The position numbers were made by a program, and so were the translations under genes. Below are positions 52,419 to 61,563 of a stretch of DNA of 64,000 nucleotides, piece by piece. Positions within the stretch are counted from its first letter, which is position 1, and every line of letters starts with the position of its first letter. The stretch is from Burkholderia savannae. GTDB taxonomy: Bacteria > Pseudomonadota > Gammaproteobacteria > Burkholderiales > Burkholderiaceae. The stretch is from positions 2,480,001 through 2,544,000 of the forward strand of contig NZ_CP013418.1 of assembly GCF_001524445.2 (NCBI RefSeq), written 5' to 3'. Under the pieces are notes generated by a model. The model saw only the letters and a list, made by a program, of their open reading frames with translations, was not told the origin of the DNA and ran no database searches.

Positions 52419-54236
52419 ATGTGTGGCATCGTCGGCGCGGTTGCGCAACGGAACATCGTTCCGATTCTGATCGAAGGCTTACGGCGTCTCGAATATCGCG
52501 GCTACGACTCGTGCGGCGTCGCGACCCTGGTTGACGGCGAGGCGCGACGCGAACGCAGCGTGTCGCGCGTCGCCGATCTCGAAGCGCACGTGCGCACGGC
52601 CGGCCTCACCGGCAGCACGGGCATCGCGCACACGCGCTGGGCGACGCACGGTGCGCCCGCGACCTGCAACGCGCATCCGATCTTCTCGCGCGATCACATC
52701 GCGCTCGTGCACAACGGCATCATCGAGAATCACGAAGCGCTGCGCACGCAGCTGTCCGAACAGCTTTACGAGTTCGACGGACAGACCGATACCGAAGTCG
52801 TCGCGCATCTGATCCACAGCAAGTATCGCGGCGACCTGCTGTCCGCGGTTCGCGACGCGACGTCGCAATTGCGCGGCGCGTACGCGATCGCCGTGTTCAG
52901 CAAGACCGAGCCGAACCGGCTGATCGGCGCGCGCGTGGGCTCGCCGCTCGTCGTCGGATTGAAGGACGGCGAGTGCTTTCTCGCGTCGGACGCGCTCGCG
53001 CTCGCCGGCATCACCGATCAGTTCATCTTTCTCGACGAAGGCGACATCGTCGAGCTGACGCCGGGCGGCGTGCGGATCGTCGATCGCAGCGGCGCGCCGG
53101 TCGAGCGCACGGTGCAGACCGTGCCGTCGACGCAGGGCGCGGTCGAGCTCGGCGATTATCGGCACTTCATGCAGAAGGAGATTTTCGAGCAGCCGCACGC
53201 GGTGGCCGCGACGATTCCCGACGCGGGGCTCTTCGATCCGGCGGTGTTCGGCCATGACGCGCGGCGCGCGTTCGAGCAGATCGACAACGTGCTGATTCTC
53301 GCGTGCGGCACGAGCCACTACGCGGGACTGACCGCGCGCCGCTGGCTCGAGACGATCGCGCGGCTACCCGCGCAGGTCGAGATCGCGAGCGAGTACCGGT
53401 ACAGCGACGCGGTCGCGATGCCGAATACGCTGATCGTCGTCGTGTCGCAGTCGGGCGAGACGGCCGACACGCTCGCCGCGCTGAAGTACGCGCAGGCGCT
53501 CGGCCACATCGACACGCTCGCGATCTGCAACGTCCCGACGAGCGCGATGATGCGGCAGACCGGGCTGCGCTTCCTGACGCGGGCGGGCCCGGAGATCGGC
53601 GTCGCGTCGACGAAGGCGTTCACGACGCAGCTCGTCGCGCTCTTCATCCTGGCGGTCACGCTCGGGCGAATGCGCGGCCGCGTCGACGACGCGCAGCTCG
53701 CGCGCTACACGCAGCAACTGCGCCGCCTGCCCGGCGCGCTGGAGGACGTGCTCGCGCTCGAGTTGGAGGTGGCGCGCTGGGCGGACGAGTTCGCCCGGCA
53801 CGAGAACGCGCTTTTTCTCGGGCGCGGGCTGCACTATCCGATCGCGCTCGAAGGCGCGCTGAAGCTGAAGGAGATTTCGTACATTCACGCGGAAGCGTAT
53901 CCGGCGGGCGAGCTCAAGCATGGGCCGCTCGCGCTCGTGACGAACACGATGCCGGTCGCGACGATCGCGCCGAACGACGCGCTGCTCGAGAAGCTCAAGT
54001 CGAACATGCAGGAGGTGCGCGCGCGCGGCGGGCAGCTCTACGTCTTCGCCGACGCGGACACGCGGATCGACAACCGCGACGGAATTTCGGTGATGAGGAT
54101 GCCGGACTATTACGGGCTGTTGTCGCCGATCCTGCACGTCGTGCCGTTGCAACTGCTCGCGTATCACGCGGCTTGCATCAGGGGGGCGGATATCGACAAG
54201 CCGAGGAACCTGGCGAAATCGGTGACGGTCGAGTAG
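52419..54236 (+). CDS. glmS: Glutamine-fructose-6-phosphate aminotransferase (605 aa)
   Basis: Makes glucosamine 6-phosphate from fructose 6-phosphate and glutamine, the entry to UDP-GlcNAc. The N-terminal nucleophile cysteine is in [10 protein letters not shown]. The glutaminase domain runs to about 240 ([23 protein letters not shown]), and two SIS domains follow ([49 protein letters not shown]). The end is [26 protein letters not shown] precedes the ATG. At the end of the polysaccharide operon it probably boosts amino-sugar supply. Such genomes often have a second, housekeeping glmS, so this may be the accessory copy. No glmS ribozyme is seen upstream. Confidence 0.95.
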   Translation: MCGIVGAVAQRNIVPILIEGLRRLEYRGYDSCGVATLVDGEARRERSVSRVADLEAHVRTAGLTGSTGIAHTRWATHGAPATCNAHPIFSRDHIALVHNGIIENHEALRTQLSEQLYEFDGQTDTEVVAHLIHSKYRGDLLSAVRDATSQLRGAYAIAVFSKTEPNRLIGARVGSPLVVGLKDGECFLASDALALAGITDQFIFLDEGDIVELTPGGVRIVDRSGAPVERTVQTVPSTQGAVELGDYRHFMQKEIFEQPHAVAATIPDAGLFDPAVFGHDARRAFEQIDNVLILACGTSHYAGLTARRWLETIARLPAQVEIASEYRYSDAVAMPNTLIVVVSQSGETADTLAALKYAQALGHIDTLAICNVPTSAMMRQTGLRFLTRAGPEIGVASTKAFTTQLVALFILAVTLGRMRGRVDDAQLARYTQQLRRLPGALEDVLALELEVARWADEFARHENALFLGRGLHYPIALEGALKLKEISYIHAEAYPAGELKHGPLALVTNTMPVATIAPNDALLEKLKSNMQEVRARGGQLYVFADADTRIDNRDGISVMRMPDYYGLLSPILHVVPLQLLAYHAACIRGADIDKPRNLAKSVTVE

Positions 54237-54674
54237 GGAGGGGCGGTGCGCGTCCTTGCTGATTTCGAATAGTTTCCTTTACGGACGCTCGAAATGCTTC
54301 GCTTACGGGGCCCACTGACCTGTCGAACGCCTTTACCAGCAAGGCGTACAAGAAAGTAACAAGCAACGTCGCCTACGAAAGAATGAAGGTCTGTTTGTTT
54401 GCACACGGTTAGCGGCCTGTCTGCCTGATGGGTTACCTGACGAGCCGATACGGCGAACGCAAGGAGGCAATACCGGACTTGGCCAATAACTTGGCTCGCG
54501 CGGCAATGGCTCATGAGCGGCCTGCTGAGATATCTGCATCAGACGATGAAGTCGAATGAGGGTAGCGTGTCGGGGAGTCCAGCCAGTCACACAAGAGGTT
54601 TACTCCCTACATGGTTTGGTAGAAATACCCGGCTGCAGGAATCGCAGTAGTTTTGACGCGCTCGTTCATCGTCG
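54237..54674. other. Region behind glmS: start of low-GC DNA, possible attTn7-type junction
   Basis: No gene found. The base composition falls within about 30 bases after the glmS stop, near the position where Tn7-like elements insert. I could not find Tn7-type terminal repeats or transposase genes, so this is only a positional argument. The open minus-strand frame here is the antisense of the glmS end. Confidence 0.45.
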
Positions 54675-57005
54675 TCATTGTCCCGACAAGACTTGCCTCA
54701 TTCTTTCGAAATGGCCGCCGTCACATTTCTCGATGAGCTCGAGCAAATCCTTTAAAACTTCTGGCGCCTCGGAGAGCGCAGAGGCATCATCATGGCCCTC
54801 AGCTATTTGCTCGGCGTGAGAATGTGTATCAAGGAACCGCAGAATGCGCGTTTTCTTGGGACCATCGAACTCGACCGTCTCCAACCTCGCATGCAACGTG
54901 TCCTCATCGGGAATCTTGAAGACCAGGAATGTTTCCAGTAAGCGCCTAGCCAAGTTTGGTAGTTCGTAGTATGTCTTAAGCGGCCCACCTTCCGGAAGCG
55001 AGCTCGCTTCCACGATTCGCTTGAAGAGATAGTGATACTCAGACTCGTAGTCGCGTAAAAACGGGTCCATAGCCTCGATAGCTGAACTTCGCTGTCCGCC
55101 AACGTATGACGCTCGCAACATGTAAAAACGTGCAGGCTTCGCCTTATGACGATTCGCATGTTTGAACCAGTTCCGCACCTGTCGGAGGAAGGTGTAGTTG
55201 TGCGTCAAAACGAACAGTTGACCCGCGTCGCATAGCTTGCGCTTCATGAAGCCGAACGCGCTATAGACGGAGTTTGAATCGAGGCTCGAGATAGGGTCGT
55301 CCACCACGACGATGCCATGCTTGAGGTCGAACGACCGGTCCTCGAGTGACTTCAAAAAGTAGAGAAATGCAATCGCAGTCCGCTCGCCCTCGCTAAGATT
55401 TGTCGCAGCCCCGCCACGTCGCACCAGTCGATAGCCGGTGTCCTCAACGGCGACTTGAATTTCATCATGGCCAAGGTAAGCACGTAGCTCCCGATTCAAC
55501 TCGTCAGCAGGCTCCTGATGCCTCAAGATATCTGCCTCTAGCACGCGAACTTTCGTCTCTGACGTGGCCTTCACTTCGTCGGCTGAGGAGCGCGCCTTCG
55601 TGGCAGATTCCAACTGCTTCTGCTTGTCGAGCCATTCAGGAAGCGCGACTGCTAGTTCGTGGTCGTGCAATTTCTCACGAGCAGATTTGACCCGTTCGGT
55701 AAAGGAGCGAGTCTTTGCATTGTGTCTTTCCACAATCTGTTCAATGCGAGCAATTGTCTGCTTACCTACGAACTCGCCGAGCGCTGACGCTCCAGCACTC
55801 AGAATACGCACGAAGGTTTCCAAGAGTGATTTGTCTTCCGCCGGGATTCCATCGCCTCCCAGGAGAAAGCCTTCTAGGTCCAACGCCTCAAAAACGCGCG
55901 CTTGTTTTTGTTTCACAGCGTTGGCGAGTGCTAGTAGCCCGTGGCGAAGATTGTTGAGATTCACCTCATAGGTTCTTCGTTCCGATTCAAAGTTATCACG
56001 GAGTTCTGAATACAAGTCCTTGCTGTCAGGAAGATTGGTCCGTTCAAGTTGCTTAGCAGCAATCTCGATGCGCTCAGCTAGGCCGTGAAGGTCTTGGGTG
56101 AATCGTCTAAACTCGTCGTTGAAGTGAGCCTCGAGTCGACGCAGCCTGTTTGCGGACAGCGGCTGGTCACAAAACCTGCATGCTTTGGCGTCTTCGCCGT
56201 GCGTGTGAATTGCCAACCCGTCGCGAACCCAAGAGCCAACTGTGGGATTTGCCGCAAGTTCCTCGATTACGCTCGATATGACAGTCTTGGCCAAGGCATC
56301 CCGGACCTCGTTCCGGAGCAGCATCGCGTCGGGTATGTTTACTGCTTTCAGCTCCACCATAGGTAAGGGTTGGGCGTCTTTCAGCGTGAGCAATCGCTCA
56401 CGGTCCTTGTCTGACAATGCGGACTTCGGGGCCTGAGCGAAGAGCGACATCCTTTCCCTGAAGTCAGCAGCATTGTAGTTGTTGAAGCCGCTGCCCTGGG
56501 CAACTAGTAGGTTCTTAATCGTGCGCGCAGTGTTCGTCGCGTAATCGTTTAACTCCTTCTGAGCCTTCGTCTCGTTGTCCGAGGCTTTCGTCGCGCTCTC
56601 GGCAAGCTTCGGCAACTCCAGTTTGAGTGTGTCCAATTGGCGCTGCTTCTCCGCGCTCTCCTCGCCGAAAACATAAACCGGGGGTAGCTGACCGAGCCCT
56701 CCGCTGCTGCTCTCAAAGACGCTTCGCGCCACCGTCTCGCAACTGAATACACGGACCGAGGGTAAGGCGGCAATACTGAGCTTCTTGCCTGAAACGTGGA
56801 CTCCATCGAAAACAAAATCGACATCGCCTTCGACGATGTCCTTCAAATCTTGGGCCGACTTGAACAGGCCCGAAAGCGTGGTCTTCCCTGAACCGTTCCA
56901 CCCATAAATGAGGTTGAATCGACCAAAGTCATCAAGACCTCTCGGCCACATGAAGTCTTTGAAGATGCGATGGTCGCGAATCTTTGCAAAGCGGTCGAGC
57001 TTCAT
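54675..57005 (-). CDS. AAA_13 ATPase, RloC/PrrC-like anticodon nuclease candidate (776 aa)
   Basis: Large ABC-type (Rad50-like) ATPase of the AAA_13 family. Walker A GWNGSGKTT (35-43); long charged coiled-coil middle with a zinc-hook-like C276RFC279 pair; ABC signature NLSEGERTAIAF (536-547); Walker B IVVVDDPISSLD (565-576); H-loop LTHN (600-603). Behind the ATPase head, LARRLLE (685-691) gives R687xxxE691, with histidines at 728 and 730. This R-E-H arrangement is the nuclease triad described for PrrC/RloC, which cleave tRNA anticodon loops in phage defence. No hsdRMS genes are adjacent, which fits RloC rather than PrrC. ATG 57005 is preferred over an upstream TTG. Low GC; likely transferred. 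Confidence 0.75.
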   Translation of the reverse strand: MKLDRFAKIRDHRIFKDFMWPRGLDDFGRFNLIYGWNGSGKTTLSGLFKSAQDLKDIVEGDVDFVFDGVHVSGKKLSIAALPSVRVFSCETVARSVFESSSGGLGQLPPVYVFGEESAEKQRQLDTLKLELPKLAESATKASDNETKAQKELNDYATNTARTIKNLLVAQGSGFNNYNAADFRERMSLFAQAPKSALSDKDRERLLTLKDAQPLPMVELKAVNIPDAMLLRNEVRDALAKTVISSVIEELAANPTVGSWVRDGLAIHTHGEDAKACRFCDQPLSANRLRRLEAHFNDEFRRFTQDLHGLAERIEIAAKQLERTNLPDSKDLYSELRDNFESERRTYEVNLNNLRHGLLALANAVKQKQARVFEALDLEGFLLGGDGIPAEDKSLLETFVRILSAGASALGEFVGKQTIARIEQIVERHNAKTRSFTERVKSAREKLHDHELAVALPEWLDKQKQLESATKARSSADEVKATSETKVRVLEADILRHQEPADELNRELRAYLGHDEIQVAVEDTGYRLVRRGGAATNLSEGERTAIAFLYFLKSLEDRSFDLKHGIVVVDDPISSLDSNSVYSAFGFMKRKLCDAGQLFVLTHNYTFLRQVRNWFKHANRHKAKPARFYMLRASYVGGQRSSAIEAMDPFLRDYESEYHYLFKRIVEASSLPEGGPLKTYYELPNLARRLLETFLVFKIPDEDTLHARLETVEFDGPKKTRILRFLDTHSHAEQIAEGHDDASALSEAPEVLKDLLELIEKCDGGHFERMRQVLSGQ

Positions 57006-57876
57006 TGTCTGCCCCCGTGCCGAACTGCGCAAAACGACATCTATGTTAGCCGTAACATGCCTTGCTACAATGTGTGCCCCGCTTCAGTGCTGAGAAGGTC
57101 TGAGGCTGTCCGGCCGCAATCATTCTGAACACATTCGTGTGATGTCAGTCCAGGTATAAATGCATGACGACAAACGTTCGAATGACCAAACCAAGCTTGA
57201 GTGCTCGCGCGGCAGCTGCATGAATAAGCTGCCGCACGACGCAGGTGGCCATTTCTTGTGCATGACCAAAAGTCACGGCGCTCAAGTGACCTGCGGCGGG
57301 ATTTTGTAGCCAATCAGACAGTGAGTCTCGCGTCGATATTATCGGAATCCAACCAGGCTCGACGGACCGTGGCCGGAGGTTGATACCTTCCAAGCACTGT
57401 CGATGCATCGTCGCAATTCCTGCTGCGAAATTGCCCGAAAACTGTACATTCGGGGTTCATCGCGCAGCACCCAAACGGCGATGCGCTCGGCAAGCCATGG
57501 GGCATGCACCCTCCCATCGTTCGCTGTGGACTCGGTTTTGATGAATCGGGAGAGTTCGCTTAGCACGCTGACGTAGGAGAATTTCCTCAGCCGGTTGCGA
57601 ACAGGACGGATTGCTTCTGCATACATCATTACAATACCTGCACTCAGCGGTAAAAGCGGCCGGCGAATCGGCCAGACGAGCTAGGGTTGGCGATACGCCG
57701 TTCGCCGCACTCTTGCCGGGATGTGGGTCGAGTTCGTCGTCGGGGAACCAAGGCTCCTCTGAGCGCTGGAGCGTCGTCTGCGCATCGCCAAAGGCCTTGA
57801 TGTTTGTTCTGCGAACAGCGTCGCAGTGATGCTCCCCGAAGCCCACTTCTCACATTTCATACCACATTCATAACAC
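57006..57876. other. Low-GC region between ATPase and protease, mostly without clear genes
   Basis: Only one short minus-strand frame (57339-57629) looks protein-like. Other frames on both strands overlap and show no family. It is probably decayed accessory DNA. Confidence 0.4.
57339..57629 (-). pseudogene. Possible 5' fragment of a gene of unknown function (96 aa)
   Basis: The first 80 residues read like a genuine soluble helical protein (MMYAEAIRPVRNRLRKFSY, then VSVLSELSRFIKTES and PWLAERIAVWVLRDEP), with balanced composition. After about residue 82 the frame becomes low in pattern and stops. Neither adjacent frame continues it clearly. I read it as the beginning of a larger gene cut off by deletion or frameshift, but a real small protein is possible. 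Family not recognised. Confidence 0.4.
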
Positions 57877-58659
57877 ATGCTTGAAGAACTCTACAGTCGA
57901 ATCTCACCGGCCTGCTGCTATGTGACGGTCTTCCTGGACGATGAAAAAATCAGTGAAGGCTCAGGATTCGCATTCACTTCAAATGGACAGGTTCTCACGG
58001 CGGCGCATGTTGTCACGGGGCGATTTCCGATTCGAACGAGCGACCACACGGACCCCTCGCTGAAGATATTTTGTAAGTTTCCGGGATTGCCCGTCGCTGA
58101 ATATGCTGTCGTCATGTGCTGCATGGAGATACAGGTCCCGGGATTTCTCCGCCCTGTCCAACTGGACTTAGCGGTACTCAACCCGAAGGTGCCGCTTCCT
58201 GCTGACGTTCAACATATTCTTGCGGTGCTTGAGCCGCCGAGACTTGGTCAACGTGTTTTTCTGGCCGGGTATTCGGAAGAACTGCGGCTTCCTTTCGACG
58301 TTGATCGACTGTTGTCTCCAGAGATGCAAGGGGCCGATGCGTTCAAGTCCGCCATGGATAAGGGATATATGGCGGATATGACTGGCCCGCTCATCAAGCA
58401 GGGGTATATCGGAAATCTTAGACGAATTGTCGTGGAAGTTGCTGGTCGTGGAACCTTGGAATGCGATGTCATGTATATCGATAACGCAATGCATCCAGGT
58501 GCGAGTGGCGGCCCGGTCTTCAATGAGAGGGGCGAAGCCATTGGAATTCTGTCGCAACGCGCCGTTACGTCTGTCGAGTACGGGGCAGATGGCCGCGCTC
58601 AAATTCCTTCAGGTTCTACGGTGGCCATTAGCCTCGTCCCGTTGCGATTCATCGCTTAA
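57877..58659 (+). CDS. Trypsin-like serine protease (260 aa)
   Basis: Chymotrypsin-fold protease without signal peptide, so probably cytoplasmic. The catalytic triad is visible: H44 in LTAAHVV, D97 in QLDLAVL, S210 in HPGASGGPVF. It ends soon after the fold with no PDZ domain, unlike HtrA/DegP. Composition matches the low-GC island, not the host. Stand-alone trypsin-like proteases occur in defence islands and in plasmid cargo, but no partner system is evident here. A partial, inverted copy of codons about 161-180 is found at 60160-60217. Confidence 0.85.
   Translation: MLEELYSRISPACCYVTVFLDDEKISEGSGFAFTSNGQVLTAAHVVTGRFPIRTSDHTDPSLKIFCKFPGLPVAEYAVVMCCMEIQVPGFLRPVQLDLAVLNPKVPLPADVQHILAVLEPPRLGQRVFLAGYSEELRLPFDVDRLLSPEMQGADAFKSAMDKGYMADMTGPLIKQGYIGNLRRIVVEVAGRGTLECDVMYIDNAMHPGASGGPVFNERGEAIGILSQRAVTSVEYGADGRAQIPSGSTVAISLVPLRFIA
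58358..58415 (+). repeat. 58-base segment of the protease gene duplicated at 60160-60217
   Basis: Direct comparison with the reverse complement of 60160-60217 shows 58 aligned bases with three differences (T/C changes). This is the intact copy, inside the protease gene. Confidence 0.9.
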
Positions 58660-58668
58660 CCCTCAGAA

Positions 58669-58908
58669 ATGGAGGTCGACCCGACCCAGTTCACGCGCAA
58701 GCGTGTGATGGCCACAACACGGAAAATGAAGTCGGCAACTGTGGATGAGTCGCCCTGGGTGGCCCTCGAAGCCGAGGACCGCAGCGGTCTCGTCATCGCG
58801 GCCATGGGGCCTGACAGTCCGAAGTCACGCGCAGACGCTGCCCGAATGATGGCGCTCTGGAACGCAGCGCTGGATGCCGAGGAACCGCTTTCTAGCTCGG
58901 CTGGCTAA
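58669..58908 (+). CDS. Small protein of unknown function (79 aa)
   Basis: Ten bases behind the protease stop and before a strong terminator, so probably co-transcribed with it. Sequence is balanced and helical in its second half (SRADAARMMALWNAALDAEEP). There is no membrane segment or cysteine. A second ATG at 58708 would give 66 residues and is equally possible. Not recognised. Confidence 0.45.
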   Translation: MEVDPTQFTRKRVMATTRKMKSATVDESPWVALEAEDRSGLVIAAMGPDSPKSRADAARMMALWNAALDAEEPLSSSAG

Positions 58909-58937
58909 CTCCCAAGGCAAACAGCAACACCCCTCAT

Positions 58938-58965
58938 CAGCCCCGAGCTATCGGGGCTGTTTCTT
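58938..58965 (+). terminator. Intrinsic terminator of the protease unit
   Basis: CAGCCCCGA-GCTA-TCGGGGCTG-TTTCTT: perfect nine-base stem, four-base loop, T-rich tail. The minus-strand gene that follows has its stop codon inside the loop. Confidence 0.88.
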
Positions 58966-59673
58966 CAGCTGCACGCATACCGCCCGAGTCATCAACCGGC
59001 CGTTGCGCCCGGTCGGCATGCGGCCATCGCGCAGCGATTCGTACCGATGCAAATGCCCTGAAATCAGAGCCTGTTCCAACCGGGACATTTCCCGTGGCCC
59101 ACCGACCGAAATCGTCACATCGAGTTCGAGCCCGTGCGCTGCGTGCTTGAGGAGACTGCTCAGCAGGCGGGACGTCGAGTCCGCGGCCAGCAATGGCGAC
59201 TCGAGCCGCACGGACCGGGCGTGGGTCGTGTGCGCGATACGAAGTACGTCTACCATCTGTTCCCGCAGCGACACCGCATCGCGCGGCCGTATCGCGGTCG
59301 CCGGCAGATGGACTCGCAGGTTCCGACCGAAGCACGAGGACAGGAGCACCGAAGCCTTTCGCTTCAGGCGGAAAAACAGGCTGTTGATGGGAATTAACTG
59401 CAGCAGCAGGCAGACCGTCACGAGCCCGCTGCGCGGATATGTGTATTTCGCAATCTGCACGGCCAGAACCGTACCGCCCACCACGAACCAGGAATGCCAC
59501 CGGGCAACCGTCACGAACATCGCACGCTGCAAACGCGTGGAGAGCACGAAATCCGCTATGCGGCCGCCGACGCGATACATGACCGAGAGCAGAATGGCCA
59601 CAACGTACCCGAGCGCGACGAGAAAATCCCCCGCCGTCATCCCTCGCTGTCTGCACCGCGGTGCCTGTGCCAT
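58948..59673 (-). CDS. Membrane protein of unknown function (241 aa)
   Basis: Two or three membrane segments near the N-terminus (FLVALGYVVAILLSVMY, WFVVGGTVLAVQIAKY, LVTVCLLLQLIPINSLFF) are followed by a basic soluble domain of about 140 residues with a possible alpha/beta pattern (VSLREQMVDVLRIAHTTHA). It ends inside the terminator at 58938-58965. Not recognised. It lies in the same direction as the rhomboid remnant 54 bases away and may have formed a membrane-protein pair with it. Confidence 0.65.
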   Translation of the reverse strand: MAQAPRCRQRGMTAGDFLVALGYVVAILLSVMYRVGGRIADFVLSTRLQRAMFVTVARWHSWFVVGGTVLAVQIAKYTYPRSGLVTVCLLLQLIPINSLFFRLKRKASVLLSSCFGRNLRVHLPATAIRPRDAVSLREQMVDVLRIAHTTHARSVRLESPLLAADSTSRLLSSLLKHAAHGLELDVTISVGGPREMSRLEQALISGHLHRYESLRDGRMPTGRNGRLMTRAVCVQLKKQPR

Positions 59674-59727
59674 CCTGTGCCTCCCGTTGAATTGACCTTG
59701 CCCGCCGTCGAGATATCGGCAGCGCCG

Positions 59728-60129
59728 TCAGCTTCTTGAGTGCCGGCTGGCGCGCGCCATCAGCAAGCCGCCTATCGCGCCGCCGAGATGGCCTTGCCAG
59801 GACACGCCAGGCGTCAGCGGCAACACGCCGTACAGCAGGCTCATGCCGTGGCACCAGACGACAAACATTGCGACCAGCACCGACAGAATGCGGCGGGTGT
59901 ACAACCCGCGCGCGACGAGGTAGCCGGCATAACCGAAAATGAGGCCGCTCGCCCCGATATGCACCGAATGTGGAGCCCCCAGCAGCCAGGATGACGCGCC
60001 GGCGCCGAGCAGGCGGCCGACAGTTGCGCGCCAGAAGCCCGCCGTGCTCGGCCACATGCAGAGCCATCCCCGCACCAGCACGCCGCCGATGTTGGCGAGC
60101 AGATGCCTGAGGCTCGCGTCAGTGTACAA
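59728..60129 (-). pseudogene. Rhomboid-family intramembrane protease, 5'-truncated (133 aa left)
   Basis: The remaining part covers the core of a rhomboid: DASLRHLLAN (first loop region), the serine motif GASGLIFGYAGY and the histidine in WQGHLGGAIGGLL, with membrane helices between. The first transmembrane helix and the normal start are missing. The frame begins only at a TTG directly after the scar at 60132-60217. A functional rhomboid needs the missing helix, so I call it a remnant, though expression from the TTG cannot be excluded. Confidence 0.75.
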
Positions 60130-60131
60130 AA

Positions 60132-60217
60132 GAAACAGCCCCGGAGGACTGTTGGAGGCTTTCCGATATGCCCCTGCTTGATGAGCGGGCCAGTCGTGTC
60201 CGCCATATATCCCTTAT
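60132..60217 (-). repeat. Recombination scar: inverted, internally deleted copy of the protease-terminator segment
   Basis: Read on the minus strand: 58 bases matching protease codons (copy of 58358-58415), 16 unrelated bases, then the CGGGGCTGTTTCTT half of the terminator at 58952-58965. The original 540 bases between them are absent. It truncates the rhomboid gene on one side and the plus-strand frame on the other. Confidence 0.85.
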
Positions 60218-60219
60218 GA

Positions 60220-60726
60220 GCTCTCAACCGGGGACCGCTGCGCATCAACGTCAAGAGGCTCGACGGTTCGCCGCACACCCTTCTGTGGTTGCGGCACGAC
60301 GGCTCGGTCGTGGAATTGCAGTTGGTTGAGGAAGACGAACGAACTCTGGGGCCATGCCAGACCGGGGAGGAATGGGACCTCATGTGGATGGACGACCTGC
60401 TACAGGGAAAAAAGCTCGTGAAAAGGTCTATACAAAATGGAGGGCGGCTCACGGTCGATGAACACCGAAGCATCGGAGAGGCTGTTCAGCGTCTGGCGGA
60501 GGTCAATCCAGGGTTCCTTTCGGGCGGCAGCGTGCAAGACGCTCGCTCGAATGCGGAGGCAAAGCGCAACGCTTCGTGCGCTGCAGCACAAGCGAATGCA
60601 TATGGGCTCGCTACAAGAATGCCTACCGACGGAACCTCGCCTGGTGATGACCCGGAGGTCCCGTTCTACCCATCACGACGGTCGTTCTACCAGACCCTGG
60701 CCGCGCAGCTGAAAGACGTACTTTGA
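60220..60726 (+). pseudogene. 5'-truncated gene of unknown function (about 168 codons left)
   Basis: An open frame starts directly at the scar with no ATG or GTG and runs to 60726. The sequence is protein-like (INVKRLDGSPHTLLWLRHDG, CQTGEEWDLMWMDDLLQGKK, GRLTVDEHRSIGEAVQRLAE) and ends with FYQTLAAQLKDVL. A TTG at 60289 would be the first plausible start. Most likely the 3' part of a larger gene whose beginning was lost in the same rearrangement that cut the rhomboid gene. Not recognised. Confidence 0.55.
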
Positions 60727-61074
60727 GCATCTCTTAGCGCCATCGCGAGCACTGCTGTCCCACACGGCCCAGCGAGCGCTGGGCCGGTAAGTTCAATGCA
60801 CTTTCTATAGTGGTCTGTGCGCTTGGCTCCGTGTCGCGTAAAGAGAATTATTGAATATTGCCCTTCCGTGGCATCCTCCTACGCCTTGCAAACACGTGGC
60901 TCCCAGTCGTGCTGCGGGCGATGTCACAAACCATTGATTTCTTGCTAGATACTGCGGCGTAAGTGGAACGTTCCGGCTCGTAATCGAAACTAATCGACAT
61001 CAGCGTCCTCGAGCGCACGCGATCTCGCCGGATGCACGCCGCAATCGCGGCCCCCCTTCAGGAAGGCTGGCGCT
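60727..61074. other. Low-GC intergenic region, likely right edge of the island
   Basis: No gene. Base composition is low to about 60960, then returns to the host level. No direct repeat of the glmS end and no transposon end could be recognised by eye. Confidence 0.4.
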
Positions 61075-61563
61075 TCAGCTATACGACCGATACACGCTCG
61101 ACTGGCCGCCGCGCTTGATGAGGAGCACGTCGTACGGCATGTGACGGCCGTTGTACGCCGGTCCGTCCATGCCGGGCGAGCCGATCGGCATCGCCGGCAC
61201 GGCGAGCCCGATCGCGTTCGGCCGTTCCCGCAGAAGACGCTTGATCTCGCGTGCGGGAACATGCCCCTCGAGCGCATATCCCTGAATGACGCCCGTATGG
61301 CACGACGCGAAGCGCTCGGGCATGCCGGCTTTTTGCCGCGCGTCGGCCGTGTCCTCGACATTGTGCACCGCCACGTCGAAGCCGTTGTTCTTCAGATGCG
61401 ACAGCCAGTCTTCGCAGCATCCGCACGTGGGCGTCTTCCACACCTGCACGACGGGCTTCGCGGCCGCTTTTTGCGAAAACGCGATGACGGGCAGCAGCGC
61501 CAATCCGGTGGCGAAGGCGCGTCTTGCGTGAGAAATCGGCTTGTTTTCGAAAGGTCGGGTCAT
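61075..61563 (-). CDS. DUF411 metal-binding periplasmic protein (162 aa)
   Basis: Exported protein with a Tat-like signal (ARRAFATGLALLPVIAFSQ, cleavage near AAA at about 35). The conserved core is VWKTPTCGCCEDWLSHL with the metal-binding CGCC, then CHTGVIQGYALEGHVPA and LAVPAMPIGSPGM. DUF411 proteins are associated with copper and other heavy-metal handling. Here it stands alone, convergent to the island remnant. The composition is that of the host chromosome. Confidence 0.88.
   Translation of the reverse strand: MTRPFENKPISHARRAFATGLALLPVIAFSQKAAAKPVVQVWKTPTCGCCEDWLSHLKNNGFDVAVHNVEDTADARQKAGMPERFASCHTGVIQGYALEGHVPAREIKRLLRERPNAIGLAVPAMPIGSPGMDGPAYNGRHMPYDVLLIKRGGQSSVYRSYS

Noticed and set aside
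54237..54300. Search for Tn7 terminal repeats behind glmS
   Set aside because: No recognisable Tn7-type end or short direct repeat found by eye; the attTn7 idea rests only on position.
54164..54514. Minus-strand frame at the glmS end
   Set aside because: Its C-terminal part is simply the antisense of the conserved glmS tail; no start signal.
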